Positions 31,964 through 45,500 of a stretch of 64,000 bases of DNA are shown here, piece after piece. This stretch comes from Blepharisma stoltei. Its lineage: Eukaryota; Ciliophora; Heterotrichea; Heterotrichida; Blepharismidae. The notes under the pieces are model-generated. The model worked only from the letters and a program-made list of their open reading frames with translations, was not told where the DNA came from and made no database searches. Each line of letters starts with the position of its first letter. The stretch's first letter is position 1. Location: positions 1,178,001 to 1,242,000 of the forward strand of contig CAJZBQ010000011.1 of NCBI GenBank assembly GCA_914767885.1, in the 5' to 3' direction. The translations under genes and the position numbers were made by a program.

Positions 31964-32457
31964 TTAGTCTATTGATAACGATAAATTATCAATGATGGAT
32001 ATAGAGAAGGAGATCCGAAAGAATTATATAATGAAAGACACATTGAAATATAGTAGCCCATGTTATTGCACAAATAATCTGCTAGAGCCCATATTCCTAT
32101 AAAATTGAAATAGGAAATTATAAACTCTAAATAGTTATAAATCTGTTAGCAATAATTTTATTTAATTTATATAAGTATTTTTGACCAGCTTAAGATAATA
32201 TTGTGATAATATGAATTAAGATGCAAAATAGAAGATCCGCTTCACTTTAGCAATTATTTTGCTGCTAGACACCCTTCTTCAGCTTATCCATAAAGGTTAA
32301 GCTTTAATTCTAATGGCGAAATTAAAGTCTGCCACAAAAATGCTTTATTTATTGATAATTTATATGTTTGATTTCCAACCCTTTGCATAATAAAATATAA
32401 ATAGCTTAATAGAATTTGATTATTTTTCCTCATATACAAGAATTTATTGTCGAATAA
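31964..32457. repeat. 5' flank shared by the tandem paralogues
   Basis: This ~490-bp stretch recurs upstream of paralogue 2 (~36480-36950), with shared blocks such as GTCTATTGATAACGATAAAT and CTAGACACCCTTCTTCAGCT, and partly upstream of paralogue 3 (~42190-42540). It shows that the duplication unit includes upstream DNA, probably with the promoter. Confidence 0.7.
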
Positions 32458-35400
32458 ATGAATTTTCTTTATGCTTTAGTGTTTTTGACTTATTCAGTTT
32501 CAAGTGATATTGAGATTCTTCGCTATCCTTCAACAGATCCTCAGCCAGATCCAAGAAAATTCATAATTATGAATGGTGTCTTTTCACACAACTACTTTAT
32601 TTTCTTTGGTGGGTACAATAACCGTGACGACATTTACAGTGACATATGAAATTTTGACCTGAGTACCAAGAGGTGGTCTCAAGCATTTTCTTCAAACGGA
32701 AACAACCCCAGTAAGAGCTATTTAGTTGCAAGATATAATGGGGGAGGCTTCTGAAATTATCTGAGAGATGAGTATTGCATATGAGGCGGAATGTCGATAA
32801 GAGGTCAGCTCAATGATTTATGATGCTTCCATCTAACAGATTTTTTATGGAGGGAGGTCGAAGTTTCAGGTGATTTAATCAAGCCTCGGTATAGAATTGG
32901 TTATACAAACTGAAATGAGACCAGCACTGTCATGTTTGCAATTTTTGGAGGTATTACGATTGAGCATACCAGCTCTGATCTTTATATGTAATTTTTATTC
33001 AGAATAAATACAACTTCTTATGAAGCTATTAAGCAGCCTTATCAAGGAGACCTCCCAGGAGCTCAAGAGGGTGCAAACATTTTTTATTCAAATGGATGCA
33101 TTTATATGGTAGGTGGGGTTTCTACTTATGATGCAAATCCATATGCTCCGAAATTTTTTAGATATATAGTCCAAGACAGCTTTTGGCTCACCATGAGCTT
33201 GCAACTTACCATCCAGCTCGTGGAGTTGGTTTAAAGCCAAAAGTTTTCAAACTCCACGAGTTAACAAATGGCAATTGTATACTCACTTGCCAACTTAAAT
33301 CAATTCACAAGTCAGAGGAAAATTGATAGCTAAAGGCGAGCTAAACGCCATTCCGGGAAATAACATTGCTGATCAAAAATGGGAAAATAAAACAAATCCG
33401 ACTAATATATATAAATTCAGAAATTATGCCCAAGCCAGAGTTAATAATAATATCTTATATCTATTTCCAGGACAAAAATCAGACCGGTCAGGAAATGAAA
33501 TAAGTATATGAGCTGTATCGCTTCTAGACCCAGATTTTGCGTGGTATGAAGTCCAAGTAGCAAACGATGTAAATGGCATTATATCACGACATTCCTATGG
33601 CATTACCAGAGTAGGAACCGATCTTTTCATGTTCGGAGGAGATATGAATGGAGAAGTTAGAAATGATTTTGTGAAATTTAATCTATCATCAAATCCATTG
33701 AGTTTCACGTATTTTCCTACTTTTCTTTCGCCATCTCAAAGACAATATCATTCCTTCACATTAGTAGGCGGATATTTATACTTGTTTGGAGGGGATCATG
33801 AAGGGACAAAATTGAATGACTTATGAAGATGGGATATAGCGAACGAGCAATGGCAAGAAATTACTCCTGGTGGAACAATACCTGACCCTAGGTCTCATCA
33901 TGCATGCTCCTCGTATGGAGATGTGATGGCAGTTTTTGGAGGAATTGGCGAGTTTGGGTACTTGAATGACGTTTTCCTGTATAATTCTTTGACAAATGTA
34001 TGATATCAAATCGAGTCAGCTTCTCAAATAATTCCAAGTATTAGATCTGGAGCATGCTTGGATATAAAAGACTCCGAGATTGCAATATATGGAGGAAAAA
34101 CGCGATCTGGGCTTTCAGATGAATTATGGATTTTAGATTTAGGTTCCCAGCTTTTCACCCTAGTAGACAGTGATAACTCAAATGGTCCAGGTCCTCTTTA
34201 TCTGTCTTCATGCAGATTTTCATCTGATCATCCTCATATATTTTACGTAACCAACGGAATAACTACAACTGAAGATCCATCAAATGGATTTTACAGTTTT
34301 AACCTCACCAAATCTAAATGAACAAAAATATATCATGGCCCTACTAATTCATTATATGATAGAGCCGATATCAAGACTTTTAAAGTTAGAAGCAGGTATA
34401 TCTACATTGGTGGAGATATTTATAATACTCCAAGTTACTCTATTACTTATTTTAATACAACCTCAACAGAATTCGTAAATTTCGCAGAGCTTCCTGAATA
34501 TATTTATGCAGCTGCCCAAACTTATTTTGGGGACTCATACTATACTAATGGAGGAGGGAAAACAATAGGAAATAATTTGAGAAGAACTATTCCTACTGGA
34601 GTTTTATTAAAAATAAATTTACTTTCAACTTGTGAGGATTCTTCCAATTGCGGGTGGAAATGCAGCCCTGGCTCATATTTATCAGAAAACTCATGTGTTT
34701 CTTGTCCAGCTGGGACCTATCAGCCTTATTTTGAAACTACAGAATGCGATAAATGCCCACCTGGAACTTATTATTCAGGTACAGCTGCTGTAACAATAAT
34801 TCAATGTTACCCCTGCAGTGAAGGAACCTATAGTTCAGAATATGGGACAGGATATTGCATAAACTGTCCAGCGAACTCATATTGCCCTGCAGGAAGTACA
34901 GGCTATTCGTTTATAGTTCCTACGTTTTCTGACTCCTCAATTCAGCCAAATTTATTTAAAGAAGGGGATTCGACTGCAAGCAATTATTCTTCATATGTAT
35001 CCATAGCATTAGGAATTTTTGGAGTTCTTATTATAATTGTCCTCATAATTATCGCTCGAAATAAAGATATTTTAGTAAAAATTGATCTCTATTCTGCACA
35101 GCACAATTATTTATTAGATGTGCCAATGATCCTAACAAAAACCAAAGTGGGAGGATTATTCTCAGTTATTTTTATGATTTTAGCAATAATTGTCATTGCT
35201 TCCACTTTGATTAATTTCGCTGAAAACAACACTGTAGAGACAAAAACATTGGTGCCACTCGTAGTTATGGACGAAAAAGTCTCGGTTTACAAAACAGATC
35301 TGAACGTTACATTAACAATCATAAATTATGGAGGTCCTTGCACTGACGAAAATAAATGTGCTGACACGATAGGCTTTACATATGAATATTTTTCAGGAGC

Positions 35401-36190
35401 GTGGGACGATCCAAAATGTAAAAGCAACGGTAGAGACTGCGAAGTCTTTCTTTCATGCATTGACTGTGTTATAGACCCAGGTGCTTATTTACTTTATGAG
35501 TTCACAAATAGGTCAAGTTTTGCCTCAGGCTTTACTACTAATGTGACTTCAAACAGCTCAGTTCCTAACTCTGTCAGCAGCTATAAAACAAGTTTGCTCC
35601 CTACAAGTCAAAAAGTATTCAGAGGTGAGCAATATTCTTCGATGTACTTTGATCTGACTCCTTCAGTAATTTTTATTTAGTATTACCAAAATATGGATTC
35701 AGGGCTCGATCTCACTGGATACCACATTTCGAAATCTAAAGACTCTGAAAAAGGCACTGAATATTTAACCAGCGAGTAAGATTAATTTAGGCTTGCAATG
35801 TCTTATAACTTATACTTGAAAATTTTATTCAACAGAAATTCCAATTGTTTGATTACTACAAGAAGTAGTAAGCAAACCGTTTTGATTTTAATAAGTGGAC
35901 TTCTTGGATCTGTTTTTGGGGTTATGGGGGCAATTGGAGGAGCAATGTCTTTTACAGAAGGGCAATTAAATAAGATGAAGGAGCGTAAAGATAGAATCAG
36001 ATTTAGAGAAAGTATAGCTTATGGGTCTGATATGATAAAGAGTAGCATCAACGCAAGCATTTTTTTAAAAAAGACATGAGAAGATGAGCCTACCTCCAAT
36101 AAAGGCATTTATGATGATGAATTATTCGAAATGGATTTATCCAATTTCAGGAGGCAATCACTTGCTGATGGAAAAAATATACACCAATAG
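32458..36190 (+). CDS. Membrane Kelch / Cys-rich repeat protein, paralogue 1
   Basis: Introns (15 nt each) at 32988-33002, 35666-35680, 35776-35790 and an IES at 33165-33360 are removed to give 1163 residues. N-terminal signal peptide (MNFLYALVFLTYSVSS); Kelch repeats with FIFFGGYN, YMVGGVST, FMFGGDMNG, YLFGGDHEG and IAIYGGKT; then Cys-rich GCC2/GCC3-type modules (CSPGSYLSENSCVSCPAGTY, CPPGTYYSG, CYPCSEGTYS); a TM segment (ALGIFGVLIIIVLIIIA); a second TM (FSVIFMILAIIVIASTLI); an ectodomain with paired Cys; a final TM (VLILISGLLGSVFGVMGAIG); and a short tail. About ten Trp codons are TGA. It is probably a surface or vesicle receptor-like protein; the ligand is unknown. Confidence 0.75.
33165..33360. 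mobile_element. IES in paralogue 1 (196 bp), shared with paralogue 3 only
   Basis: Compared with uninterrupted paralogue 2 (FFRYNIADQKW), DNA from TAGTCCAAGACAGC to CATTCCGGGAAA is inserted after AGATA. It contains CCAGCTCGTGGAGT..ACTCCACGAGTT, an inverted pair. The same insert, diverged, sits at 43250-43464. Confidence 0.9.
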
Positions 36191-36950
36191 CAGCATAAGC
36201 TCTTTTCATATTATAAATAAGAATAAAAAATTAAAATTATTTTGATAAACATAAAATCCAAAAACGAAATTTATTAAAGGTAAAAAAGGGAAAATATAAT
36301 CTAAGTCCTTAACTAAGGCTATGGAAAGCTCCATGCAGGCCAATAATCTCTTTCATATAGCTCCTTCAGTTTTTTGCCACTCCGAACACAAGTTTCGCAA
36401 TATTACTTCTCCCAAACGAGGGCTTTCACCAACTGTCCAGAGCCCTAAATCATTTTCATTCGCTCACGGAGTGGAAGCAAGGATTCTGCGAGATTAAGTC
36501 TATTGATAACGATAAATTATCCAATCATGGATATAGAGAAGGAGATGCGAAAAATTATATAATGAAAGGCACATTAAAATATAGAGGCCCATGCTAAAGT
36601 AAAAATAATCTCTAATAGAGTCCATGTTCTTATGCTTATAAAATTGGAATAGGAAAATTATAAACTTAAAAGTAGTTTGACAATCTTAGGGTAATACCAA
36701 TGATAATATGAGTTACGATATAAATAAAATATCCGGTTTACTTTAACAATTTTTTTGTTGCTAGACACCCTTCTTCAGCTTATCCATAAAGGTTAAGTTT
36801 AATTATAATGGTGAATTTAAAGCCTGCCACAAAAATGCTTTATTTATTAGTAATTTATACGTTTGACTTCACCCGTTCTATAATAAAGTTTAAATAGTTT
36901 AAAAAGAATCTGATTATTTTTCTCATATACAAGAATTTATTATCCAAAAA
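36191..36950. repeat. Repeated spacer between paralogues 1 and 2
   Basis: The first part (~36300-36450, e.g. AGCTCCATGCAGGCCAATAA) recurs after paralogue 2 (~41755-41880) and, displaced, at ~47785-47900. The last ~470 bp equals the 5' flank seen upstream of paralogue 1. A stray TTCGCTCACGGAGTGGAAG near 36457 is a MITE-A end remnant. Confidence 0.6.
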
Positions 36951-39900
36951 ATGAAGTTTCTTTATGCTTTAGTGTTTTTGACTTATTCAGTATCAAGCGA
37001 GATTGAGATTCTTCGTTATCCTCCGACAGATCCTCAGCCAGGTCCAAGAAAATTCATAATTATGAATGGTGTCTTTTCACATAACTACTTTATTTTCTTT
37101 GGTGGGTACAATAACCGTGACGACATTTACAGTGACATATGAAATTTTGACCTGAGTACCAGGAAGTGGTCTCAAGCATTTTCTTCAAACGGAAATAACC
37201 CTAGTAAGAGCTATCTAGTTGCAAGATATAATGGGGGAGGCTTCTGAAATTATCTGAGAGATGAGTATTGCATATGAGGCGGAATGTCGATAAGAGGCCA
37301 GCTCAATGATTTATGATGCTTCCATCTAACAAATTTTTTATGGAGGGAGGTCGAAGTTTCAGGTGATTTAATCAAGCCTCGGTACAGAATCGGGTATACA
37401 AACTGAAATGAGACCAGCACTGTCATGTTTGCAGTTTTTGGAGGTATTACGATTGAGCATGCTAGCTATGACCTTTATATGTAATTTCTATTTAGAATAA
37501 ATACAACTTCGTATGAAGCTATTAAGCAGCCTTATCAAGGAGACCTCCCAGGAGCTCAAGAGGGTGCAAACATTTTTTATTCAAATGGATATATTTATAT
37601 GGTAGGTGGGGTTTCCACTTATGATGCAAATCCATATGCTCCGAAATTTTTTAGATATAACATTGCTGATCAAAAATGGGAAAATAAAACAAATCCGACT
37701 AATATATATAAATTCAGAAATTACGCCCAAGCAAGGGTTAGCAATAACATCTTATATCTATTTCCAGGAGAAAATTCAGACCGGTCAGGAAATGAAGTAA
37801 GCATATGAGCTGTATCGCTTCTAGACCCGGATTTTGCATGGTATGAAGTTCAAGTAGCAAACGATGTAAATGGCATTTTATCACGAAATTCCTATGGTAT
37901 TACCAGAGTAGGAACTGAACTTTACATGTTCGGAGGAGATATGAATGGAGAAGTTAGAAATGATTTTGTGAAATTTAATTTATCATCAAATCCATTGAGT
38001 TTCATGTATTTTCCTACTTTTCTTTCGCCATCTCAAAGACAATATCATTCCTTCACGTTAGTAGGCGGATATTTATACTTGTTTGGAGGGGATCGTGAAG
38101 GAACAAAATTAAATGACTTATGAAGATGGGATATTGTAGAAAAGCAATGACAAGAAGTTACTCCTGGTGGAACAATACCTGACCCTAGGTCTCATCATGC
38201 ATGTTCCTCATATGGAGATGTGATGGCAGTTTTTGGAGGAGTTGGCGAGTTTGGATACTTGAATGACGTTTTCCTGTATAATTCTTTGACAAATGTATGA
38301 TATCAAATCGAGTCAGCTTCTCAAATAATTCCAAGTATCAGATCTGGAGCATGCTTGGATATAAAAGACTCTGAGATTGCAATATATGGAGGAAAAACGC
38401 GATCTGGGCTTTCAGATGAATTATGGATTTTGGATTTAGGTTCCCGGCTTTTCACCCTACTCCCCTTTCCTTAATTAAGTAATTATATTTCAAAACTGGA
38501 AAATATTTATTTTCATCCTTGATAGATCGACGTCTGATCATTTTTGATTAAGGTTAGGTAAGTTAGTAGACAGTGATAACTCAAATGGTCCAGGTCCTCT
38601 TTATCTGTCTTCATGCAGATTTTCATCTGATCATCCTCATATATTTTACGTAACCAACGGAATAACTACAACTGAAGCTCCATCAAATGGATTTTACAGT
38701 TTTAACCTCACCAAATCTAAATGAACAAAAATATATCAAGGCCCTACTAATTCATTATATGATAGAGCTGATATCAAGGCTTTTAAAATTAGAAATAGGT
38801 ATCTCTACATTGGTGGAGATATTTACAATACTCCAAGTTATTCTCTAACTTATTTTAATACAAGTTCAAAAGAATTCGTAAATTTCGCAGAACTTCCTGA
38901 ATATATCTACGCGGCTGGTCAAACTTATTTTGGGAGTTCATACTATACTCACGGAGGAGGGAAAACAATAGGAAATAATTTGAGGCGAACTATTCCTACT
39001 GGAGTTTCATTACAAATAAATCTACTTTCAACTTGCGAGGATTCTTCCAATTGTGGGTGGAAATGCAGCCCTGGCTCGTATTTATCAGAAAACTCATGTG
39101 TTTCTTGTCCAGCTGGGACCTATCAGCCTTATTTTGAAACTACAGAATGTAATAAATGCCCACCTGGAACTTATTATTCAGGTACAGCTGCTGTAACAAT
39201 AATTCAATGCTACCCGTGCAGTGAAGGAACCTATAATTCAGACTTTGGAATGGGATATTGCATAAACTGTCCGGCGAACACTTATTGACCTGCAGGAAGT
39301 ACGGGCTATGCTTATATAGTTCCTAACTTTCCGATGAAGAAGTATAGTTAACAAATCTAATTTTTAACGGCAAAAAAGTTTTTCTATAAAAATTTTTATT
39401 CTACTCAACAAATTTTTGATAATTGCATTCCAAAACTAATTTATAACTAAATTAGTCAAGTTTTTTTCACCTTGAAGTTTTTTAAGATATAGATTTTTTG
39501 AAGGTTGATAAATAGTATTAAATTTTCTATCATGCGGTGGGTTACGTTTTCTGACTCCTCAATTCAGCCAAATTTATTTAAAGAAGGGGATTCAACAGCA
39601 AACAATCATTCTTCATATGTATCCATAGCAATAGGAATTTTTGGAATTCTTATTATTATTATCCTCATAATTATCGCTCGAAATAAAGATATTTTACTCT
39701 CCTGATTCCTGTTTGAAAAAAACCTTTGCAAATAATCATAAAAGACACCCTTCCTATTACTGCCTTAAATCTAACTACTCATTTTTAATAGTAATAAATA
39801 TTAAAGATGTTAATGAATAATAATTAGGGTTTTAACGATAAAATAGGATTTATAGTATATTTTTAAAATATATTAGATACTTCATCACTTATGTTAGCAC

Positions 39901-41624
39901 TTAAAGTATTTTTACAAGGAAAATTCTTACTCCCCCCTTCGTGAGAAGAAATATTTTTTAATATAAAAAATTTTTAAAGAAAAATTATTTTGAATATAAG
40001 CAATCTCGAGCCTAATTCTGTTTAATTTTAAACAACTTGATTTTAGAAATAAATTTTTCAAATGAAATTAATATTTGCTGTAAAATTATTTCGAATAGGG
40101 ATTTTTTAAATTAGAAAAAAAATAATCCCCTCTATAAGTGAGCAAAAGTTTTTGTTTGCTGATGGTGGGGAGTTAATATAAAATTTTTATTTATATAAAA
40201 TGTATATATAGCTTATACCCATAATAGATTGCTATAACTAGGCAATATAAATGTCAGAAAATAGAGTCATGGATACTTGCTTTATAAAGTCTGAGTATTT
40301 ATCCGATATCTTGTAATCATAAATAGTTATTACTATATTGATTTTATTCTTTAAAAAGATAAGAATTACATTATATTAAAATTAATATGGATTGCCCATA
40401 ATGATCTATTAAAATACACAAAAGATATTAAATTTCCCCAAAAAAGCTTTTTAACTCTGTCCTTAATTGAACAATATGGATCAGTTCAGTCAAGGATCAA
40501 AAGAATTAGTAAAAATTGATCTCTATTCTGCAAAGCACAATTATTTATTGAACGTGCCAATGGTCCTAACAAAAACAAAAGTGGGAGGATTCTTCTCAAT
40601 TATTTTTATGATTTTAGCAATAATTGTAATTGCTTCCACTTTGATTAATTTCGTTGAAAATAACACTACCGAAACAAAAACATTGGTGCCGCTAGTAGTC
40701 ATGGACGAAAAAGTCTCGGTTTACAAAACAGATCTAAACGTCACATTAACAATCATAAATTATGGAGGGCCTTGCACTGACGAAGAGAAGTGTGCCGACA
40801 CGATAGGCTTTACATATGAATATTTTTCAGGAATATGGGACGATCCAAAATGCAAAAGCAACGGTAGAGACTGCGAAGTCTTTCTTTCATGCATTGACTG
40901 TGTTATAGACCCAGGTGCTTATTTACTTTATGAGTTCACAAATAGGTCAAGTTTTGCCTCAGGCTTTACTACTAATGTGACTTCAAACAGCTCAGTTCCC
41001 GACTCTGCCAGCAGCTATAAAACAAGTCTGCTCCCTACAAGTCAAAAAGTATTCAGAGGTGAGCAATATTCTTCGATGTTCTTTGATCTAACTCCTTCAG
41101 TAATTTTTATTTAGTATTACCAAAATATGGATTCAGGGCTCGATCTCACTGGATACCACATTTCGAAATCTAAAGACTCTGAAAAAGGCACTGAATATTT
41201 AACCAGCGAGTAAGATTAATTTAGGCTTGCGATGTCTTATAACTTATATTTGAAAATTTTATTTAACAGAAATTCCAATTGCTTGATTACTACAAGAAGT
41301 AGTAAGCAAACCGTTTTGATTTTAATAAGTGGACTTCTTGGATCTATTTTTGGGGTTATGGGGGCAATTGGAGGAGCAATGTCTTTTACAGAAGGGCAAT
41401 TAAATAAGATGAAGGAGCGTAAAGATGGAATTAGATTTAGAGGAAATATTGCTTATGGGTCTGATATGATAAAGAGTAGTATCAACGCAAGCACTCCTTT
41501 AAGAAAGACATTAGAAGATGACCCTGCTTACAATAAAGGCATTAATGATGATGATTTATGTGAATTGGATTTATGTAATTTCAAAAGGCAATCACTTACT
41601 GATGGAAAAGTTTTACATCAATAG
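36951..41624 (+). CDS. Membrane Kelch / Cys-rich repeat protein, paralogue 2
   Basis: Same architecture as paralogue 1. Introns at 37481-37495, 41100-41114, 41210-41224 and IESs 38458-38563, 39324-39542, 39695-40506 are removed to give exactly 1164 codons, equal to paralogue 1. It lacks the IES found at the FFRY/NIADQ site in the other two. At 38148-38150 it has TGA where paralogue 1 has TGG (QWQE). At 39286-39288 a TGA replaces a TGC/TGCC Cys codon of the Cys-rich region (NTYWPAG against NSYCPAG), so one conserved Cys becomes Trp. Signal peptide MKFLYALVFLTYSVSS; stop TAG. Confidence 0.75.
38458..38563. mobile_element. 106-bp IES in paralogue 2
   Basis: Paralogue 1 reads ACCCTAGTAGACAG; here the TA is replaced by TACTCCCCTTTCCTTAATTA...GATTAAGGTTAGGTAAGTTA. 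The ends are inverted repeats (CCTTAATTAA against AACCTTAATCAA). Exact presence/absence is seen by comparison. Confidence 0.95.
39324..39542. mobile_element. 219-bp IES in paralogue 2
   Basis: Paralogue 1 reads GTTCCTACGTTTTCTGAC; here an insert lies between CCTA and ACGTTTTCTG. Ends: TAACTTTCCGATG and complement TAACCCACCGCATG. Confidence 0.95.
39695..40506. mobile_element. 812-bp IES in paralogue 2 with a nested MITE-A relic
   Basis: Paralogue 1 reads GATATTTTAGTAAAAATTG; here 812 bp intervenes. Ends TACTCTCCTGATTCC and complement TAATTCTTTTGATCC are inverted. Inside, ~39928-40178 is a decayed MITE-A (ACTCCCCCCTTCGTGAG.. / ..GATGGTGGGGAGTTA). Confidence 0.95.
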
Positions 41625-42542
41625 CAGCATAAATTCTTTTCATATTAAAAATAAGAAATAGCCATAAAAATAAAATTATTTTGATAAATACAGAATCCAA
41701 AAACAAAACTTATTAAAGGTAAAAAAGGGAGAATATAATCTGAATCTTTATTTTAAGGCTATGGAAAAGCTCCATGCAGGCCAATAATCTCTTTCATATG
41801 GCTCTATAAGCAGTTTGCCATTCCAGATACAAGCTTCTCAGTATTAAGCCTCCCAAACGAGAGCTTTCACTTAGCAGCAATTGGTCATAAAATTTTTTAC
41901 AAAGGATTTTAAATTAGTTTCTCTGAGCCTACTTCGGCTGGCTTGTTGCTAAATTTATTTAAATTTTATATACAGGCTAAGAAGTTTTTAATACATAGAT
42001 TTTAACTCATGAAATTTATTTAATTAAAAATTCTTGAGTTTCTCTTGCTTATATTTATTAAGTTTTAGACTTTTCTATCAATATATCTTTGCTTCAATTT
42101 TAGTTATCCGTTACTCTGGAAGGTCTCATTTTGGCATTATGCCAATTAAAAATCAATAAAAGCCTTTACATCTGTCCCTTCACCATTAAGGCAAAAAGCT
42201 TATAAACTTTTAATAGTTATAAATCTGTTAACAATAATTTTAAATAATGTTATAAAACAGCTTTGACCAGCTTAAGTTTAATATAAGTGATAATATGAAT
42301 TATATTTAAATTAGAAGATCCACTTTAATTTAAGTCTTTTATTGCTGCTAGAAGCTCTTCTCCAGCTTATCCGCAAAGGCTAATTTATAATTTTAATGGT
42401 GAAGTTAAAGTCTGCCACAAAATGGTCTTTTTCATTTATAATTTAGATATTTGACTTCCAACTAGTTGTAGTATAATAAAATATAAATAGTTTAAAAGAA
42501 TCTGATTATTTTTCCTCATATACAAGAATTTTTATCCAATAA
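41625..42542. other. Spacer between paralogues 2 and 3
   Basis: About 920 bp. It begins with the shared 3' repeat (~41755-41880) and ends with the shared 5' flank (~42190-42540). Between them ~41880-42180 is AT-rich DNA not present in the other spacer. Confidence 0.5.
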
Positions 42543-45500
42543 ATGAAGTTTCTTTATGCTTTGATTTTTATGACCTATTCAGTTTTAAGCGATATTGAGA
42601 TCCTTCGCTATCCTTCAACAGATCCTCAGCCAGGCCCAAGAAAATTCATTATTATGAACGGTATCTTTTCACACAACTACTTTATTTTCTTTGGCGGATA
42701 CAATAGTCGTGAAGAACTTTATAGTGACATATGAAATTTTGACCTGAGTACCAAGAGGTGGTCTCAAGCATTTTCTTCAGACGGAAGCAACCCTAGTAAG
42801 AGCTATTTAGTGGCAAGATATAATGGGGGAGGCTTCTGAAATTATCTGACAGATGAGTATTGCATATGAGGCGGAATGTCGATAAGAGGCCAGCTCAACG
42901 ATTTATGATGCTTCCATCTAACAAATTTTTTATGGAGGAAGGTCGAAGTTTCAGGTAATTTAATCAAGCCTCGGTACAGAATCGGCTATACAAGCTGAAA
43001 TGAAACCAGCACTGTCATGTTTGCAGTTTTTGGAGGTATTACGATTGAGCATGCTAGCTATGACCTTTATATGTAATTTCTATTCAGAATAAATACTACT
43101 TCTTATGTAGCTACTAAACAATCTTATCAAGGAGACCTCCCAGGAGCTCAAGAGGGTGCAAACATTTTTTATTCAAAAGGATATATTTATATGGTAGGTG
43201 GGGTTTCTACCTATGATGCAAATCCATATGCTCCGAAATTTTTTAGATATATAGTCCAAGACAGCTTTTTGTTCACCATGAGCTAGCATCTTTCTATCCA
43301 GCTCGTGGAGTCGGTTTAAAGAAAAAATTTTCATACTCCACGAGTTAGCAAATGGCAATTATATGCTCACTTGCCAACTTAGTTTAGCAACTTTTGGCTC
43401 TAGGGCAATTCTACTATTTGAGGGAAGCTACTAGCTAAAAGCAGCTAAACACCATTCTGGGACATAACATTGCTGATCAAAAATGGGAAAATAAAACAAA
43501 TCCGACTAATATATATAAATTCAGAAATTACGCCCAAGCAAGAGTTAGCAATAACATCTTATATCTATTTCCAGGAGAAAATTCAGACCGATCGGGAAAT
43601 GAAGTAAGTATATGAGCTGTATCGCTTTTAGACCCGGATTTTGCATGGTATGAAGTTCAAGTAGCAAACGATGCAAATAGCATTTTATCAAGAAATTCCT
43701 ATGGTGTTACCAGAGTAGGAACCGATCTTTACATGTTCGGAGGAGATATGAATGGAGATGTAAGGAATGATTTTGTGAAATTTAATTAGGGTGAATGCGT
43801 TTTTCTCTGGACTTTTTGCTATTGCGCCATTTCTTCAAGATTGACCGAAAATTTTTCCTCATTGAGAAATTTAACCGCTTTTTATGAGTATATGTCCCGC
43901 GAGGAAATACTTTTGATCAAAACTCTCGAGAAGTAGAAAAAATTCTAGAATAAAAGGTATGCATCCAAATTTGATTTAACATCAAATCCATTGAATTTTG
44001 TATATTTTCCTTCTTTTCTTTCGCCATCTCAAAGACAATATCATTCCTTCACATTAGTAGGCGGATATTTATACTTGTTTGGAGGGGATCATGAAGGGAC
44101 AAAATTAAATGACTTATGAAGATGGGATATAGCGAACGAGCAATGGGAAGAAATTACTCCTGGTGGAACAATACCTGACCCTAGGTCTCATCATGCATGT
44201 TCCTCATATGGAGATGTGATGGCAGTTTTTGGTGGGGTTGGCGAGTTTGGGTACTTGAATGACGTTTTCCTGTATAATTCTTTGACAAATGTATGATATC
44301 AAATCGAGTCAGCTTCTCAAATAATTCCAAGTATCAGATCTGGAGCATGCTTGGATATAAAAGACTCTGAGATTGCAATATATGGAGGAAAAACGCGATC
44401 TGGGCTTTCAGATGAATTATGGATTTTGGATTTAGGTTCCCGGCTTTTCACCCTAGCAGATACTAATGACTCAAGTGGTCCAGGTCCTCTTTATCTGTCT
44501 TCATGCAGATTTTCCACTGATCATCCTCATATATTTTACGTAATGAACGGAATAACTACAACTGAAGTTCCATCAAATGGCTTTTACAGTTTTAATTTTA
44601 CCAAATCTAAATGATCAAAAACATACCACAGCTCTACAAATTTATTATATGATAGAGCAGATATCAAGACCTTTAAAGTTAGAAGCAGGTATATCTACAT
44701 TGGTGGAGATATTTATAATACTCCAAGTTACTCTCTTACTTATTTTAATACAAGTTCAAAAGAATTCGTAAATTTCGCAGAACTTCCTGAATATATCTAC
44801 GCGGCTGGTCAAACTTATTTTGGGAATTCATACTATACTCACGGAGGAGGGAAAACAATAGGAAATAATTTGAGGCGAACTATTCCTACTGGAGTTACAT
44901 TAAAAATAAATCTACTTTCAACTTGCGAGGATTCTTCCAATTGTGGGTGGAAATGCAGTCCTGGTTCGTATTTATCAAACAACTCATGTGTTTCTTGTCC
45001 AGTCGGGACCTATCAACCTTATTTTGAAACTACAGAATGTAATAAGTGCCCACCTGGAACTTATTATTCAGGTACAGCTGCTGTAACAATAATTCAATGC
45101 TACCCGTGCAGTGAAGGAACCTATAATTCAGACTATGGAATGGGATATTGCGTAAATTGTCCGGCGAACACTTATTGCCCTGCAGGAGGTACGAGCTATG
45201 AATATATTTTCCCTACGTTTTCTGACTCCTCAATTCAGCCAAATTTATTTAAAGAAGGGGATTCGAAAGCAAAAGATCATTCTTCATATGCATCCATAGC
45301 ATTAGGAATTTTTGGAGCCATTATTATAATTGTCCTCATAATTGTCGCACGAAATAAAGAAATATTAGTAAAAATTGATCTCTATTCTGCAAAGCACAAT
45401 TACTTATTAGACGTGCCAATGGTCCTAACAAAAACAAAAATTGGAGGATTATTCTCAATTATTTTTATGATTTTAGCAATAATTGTTATTGCTTCCACTT

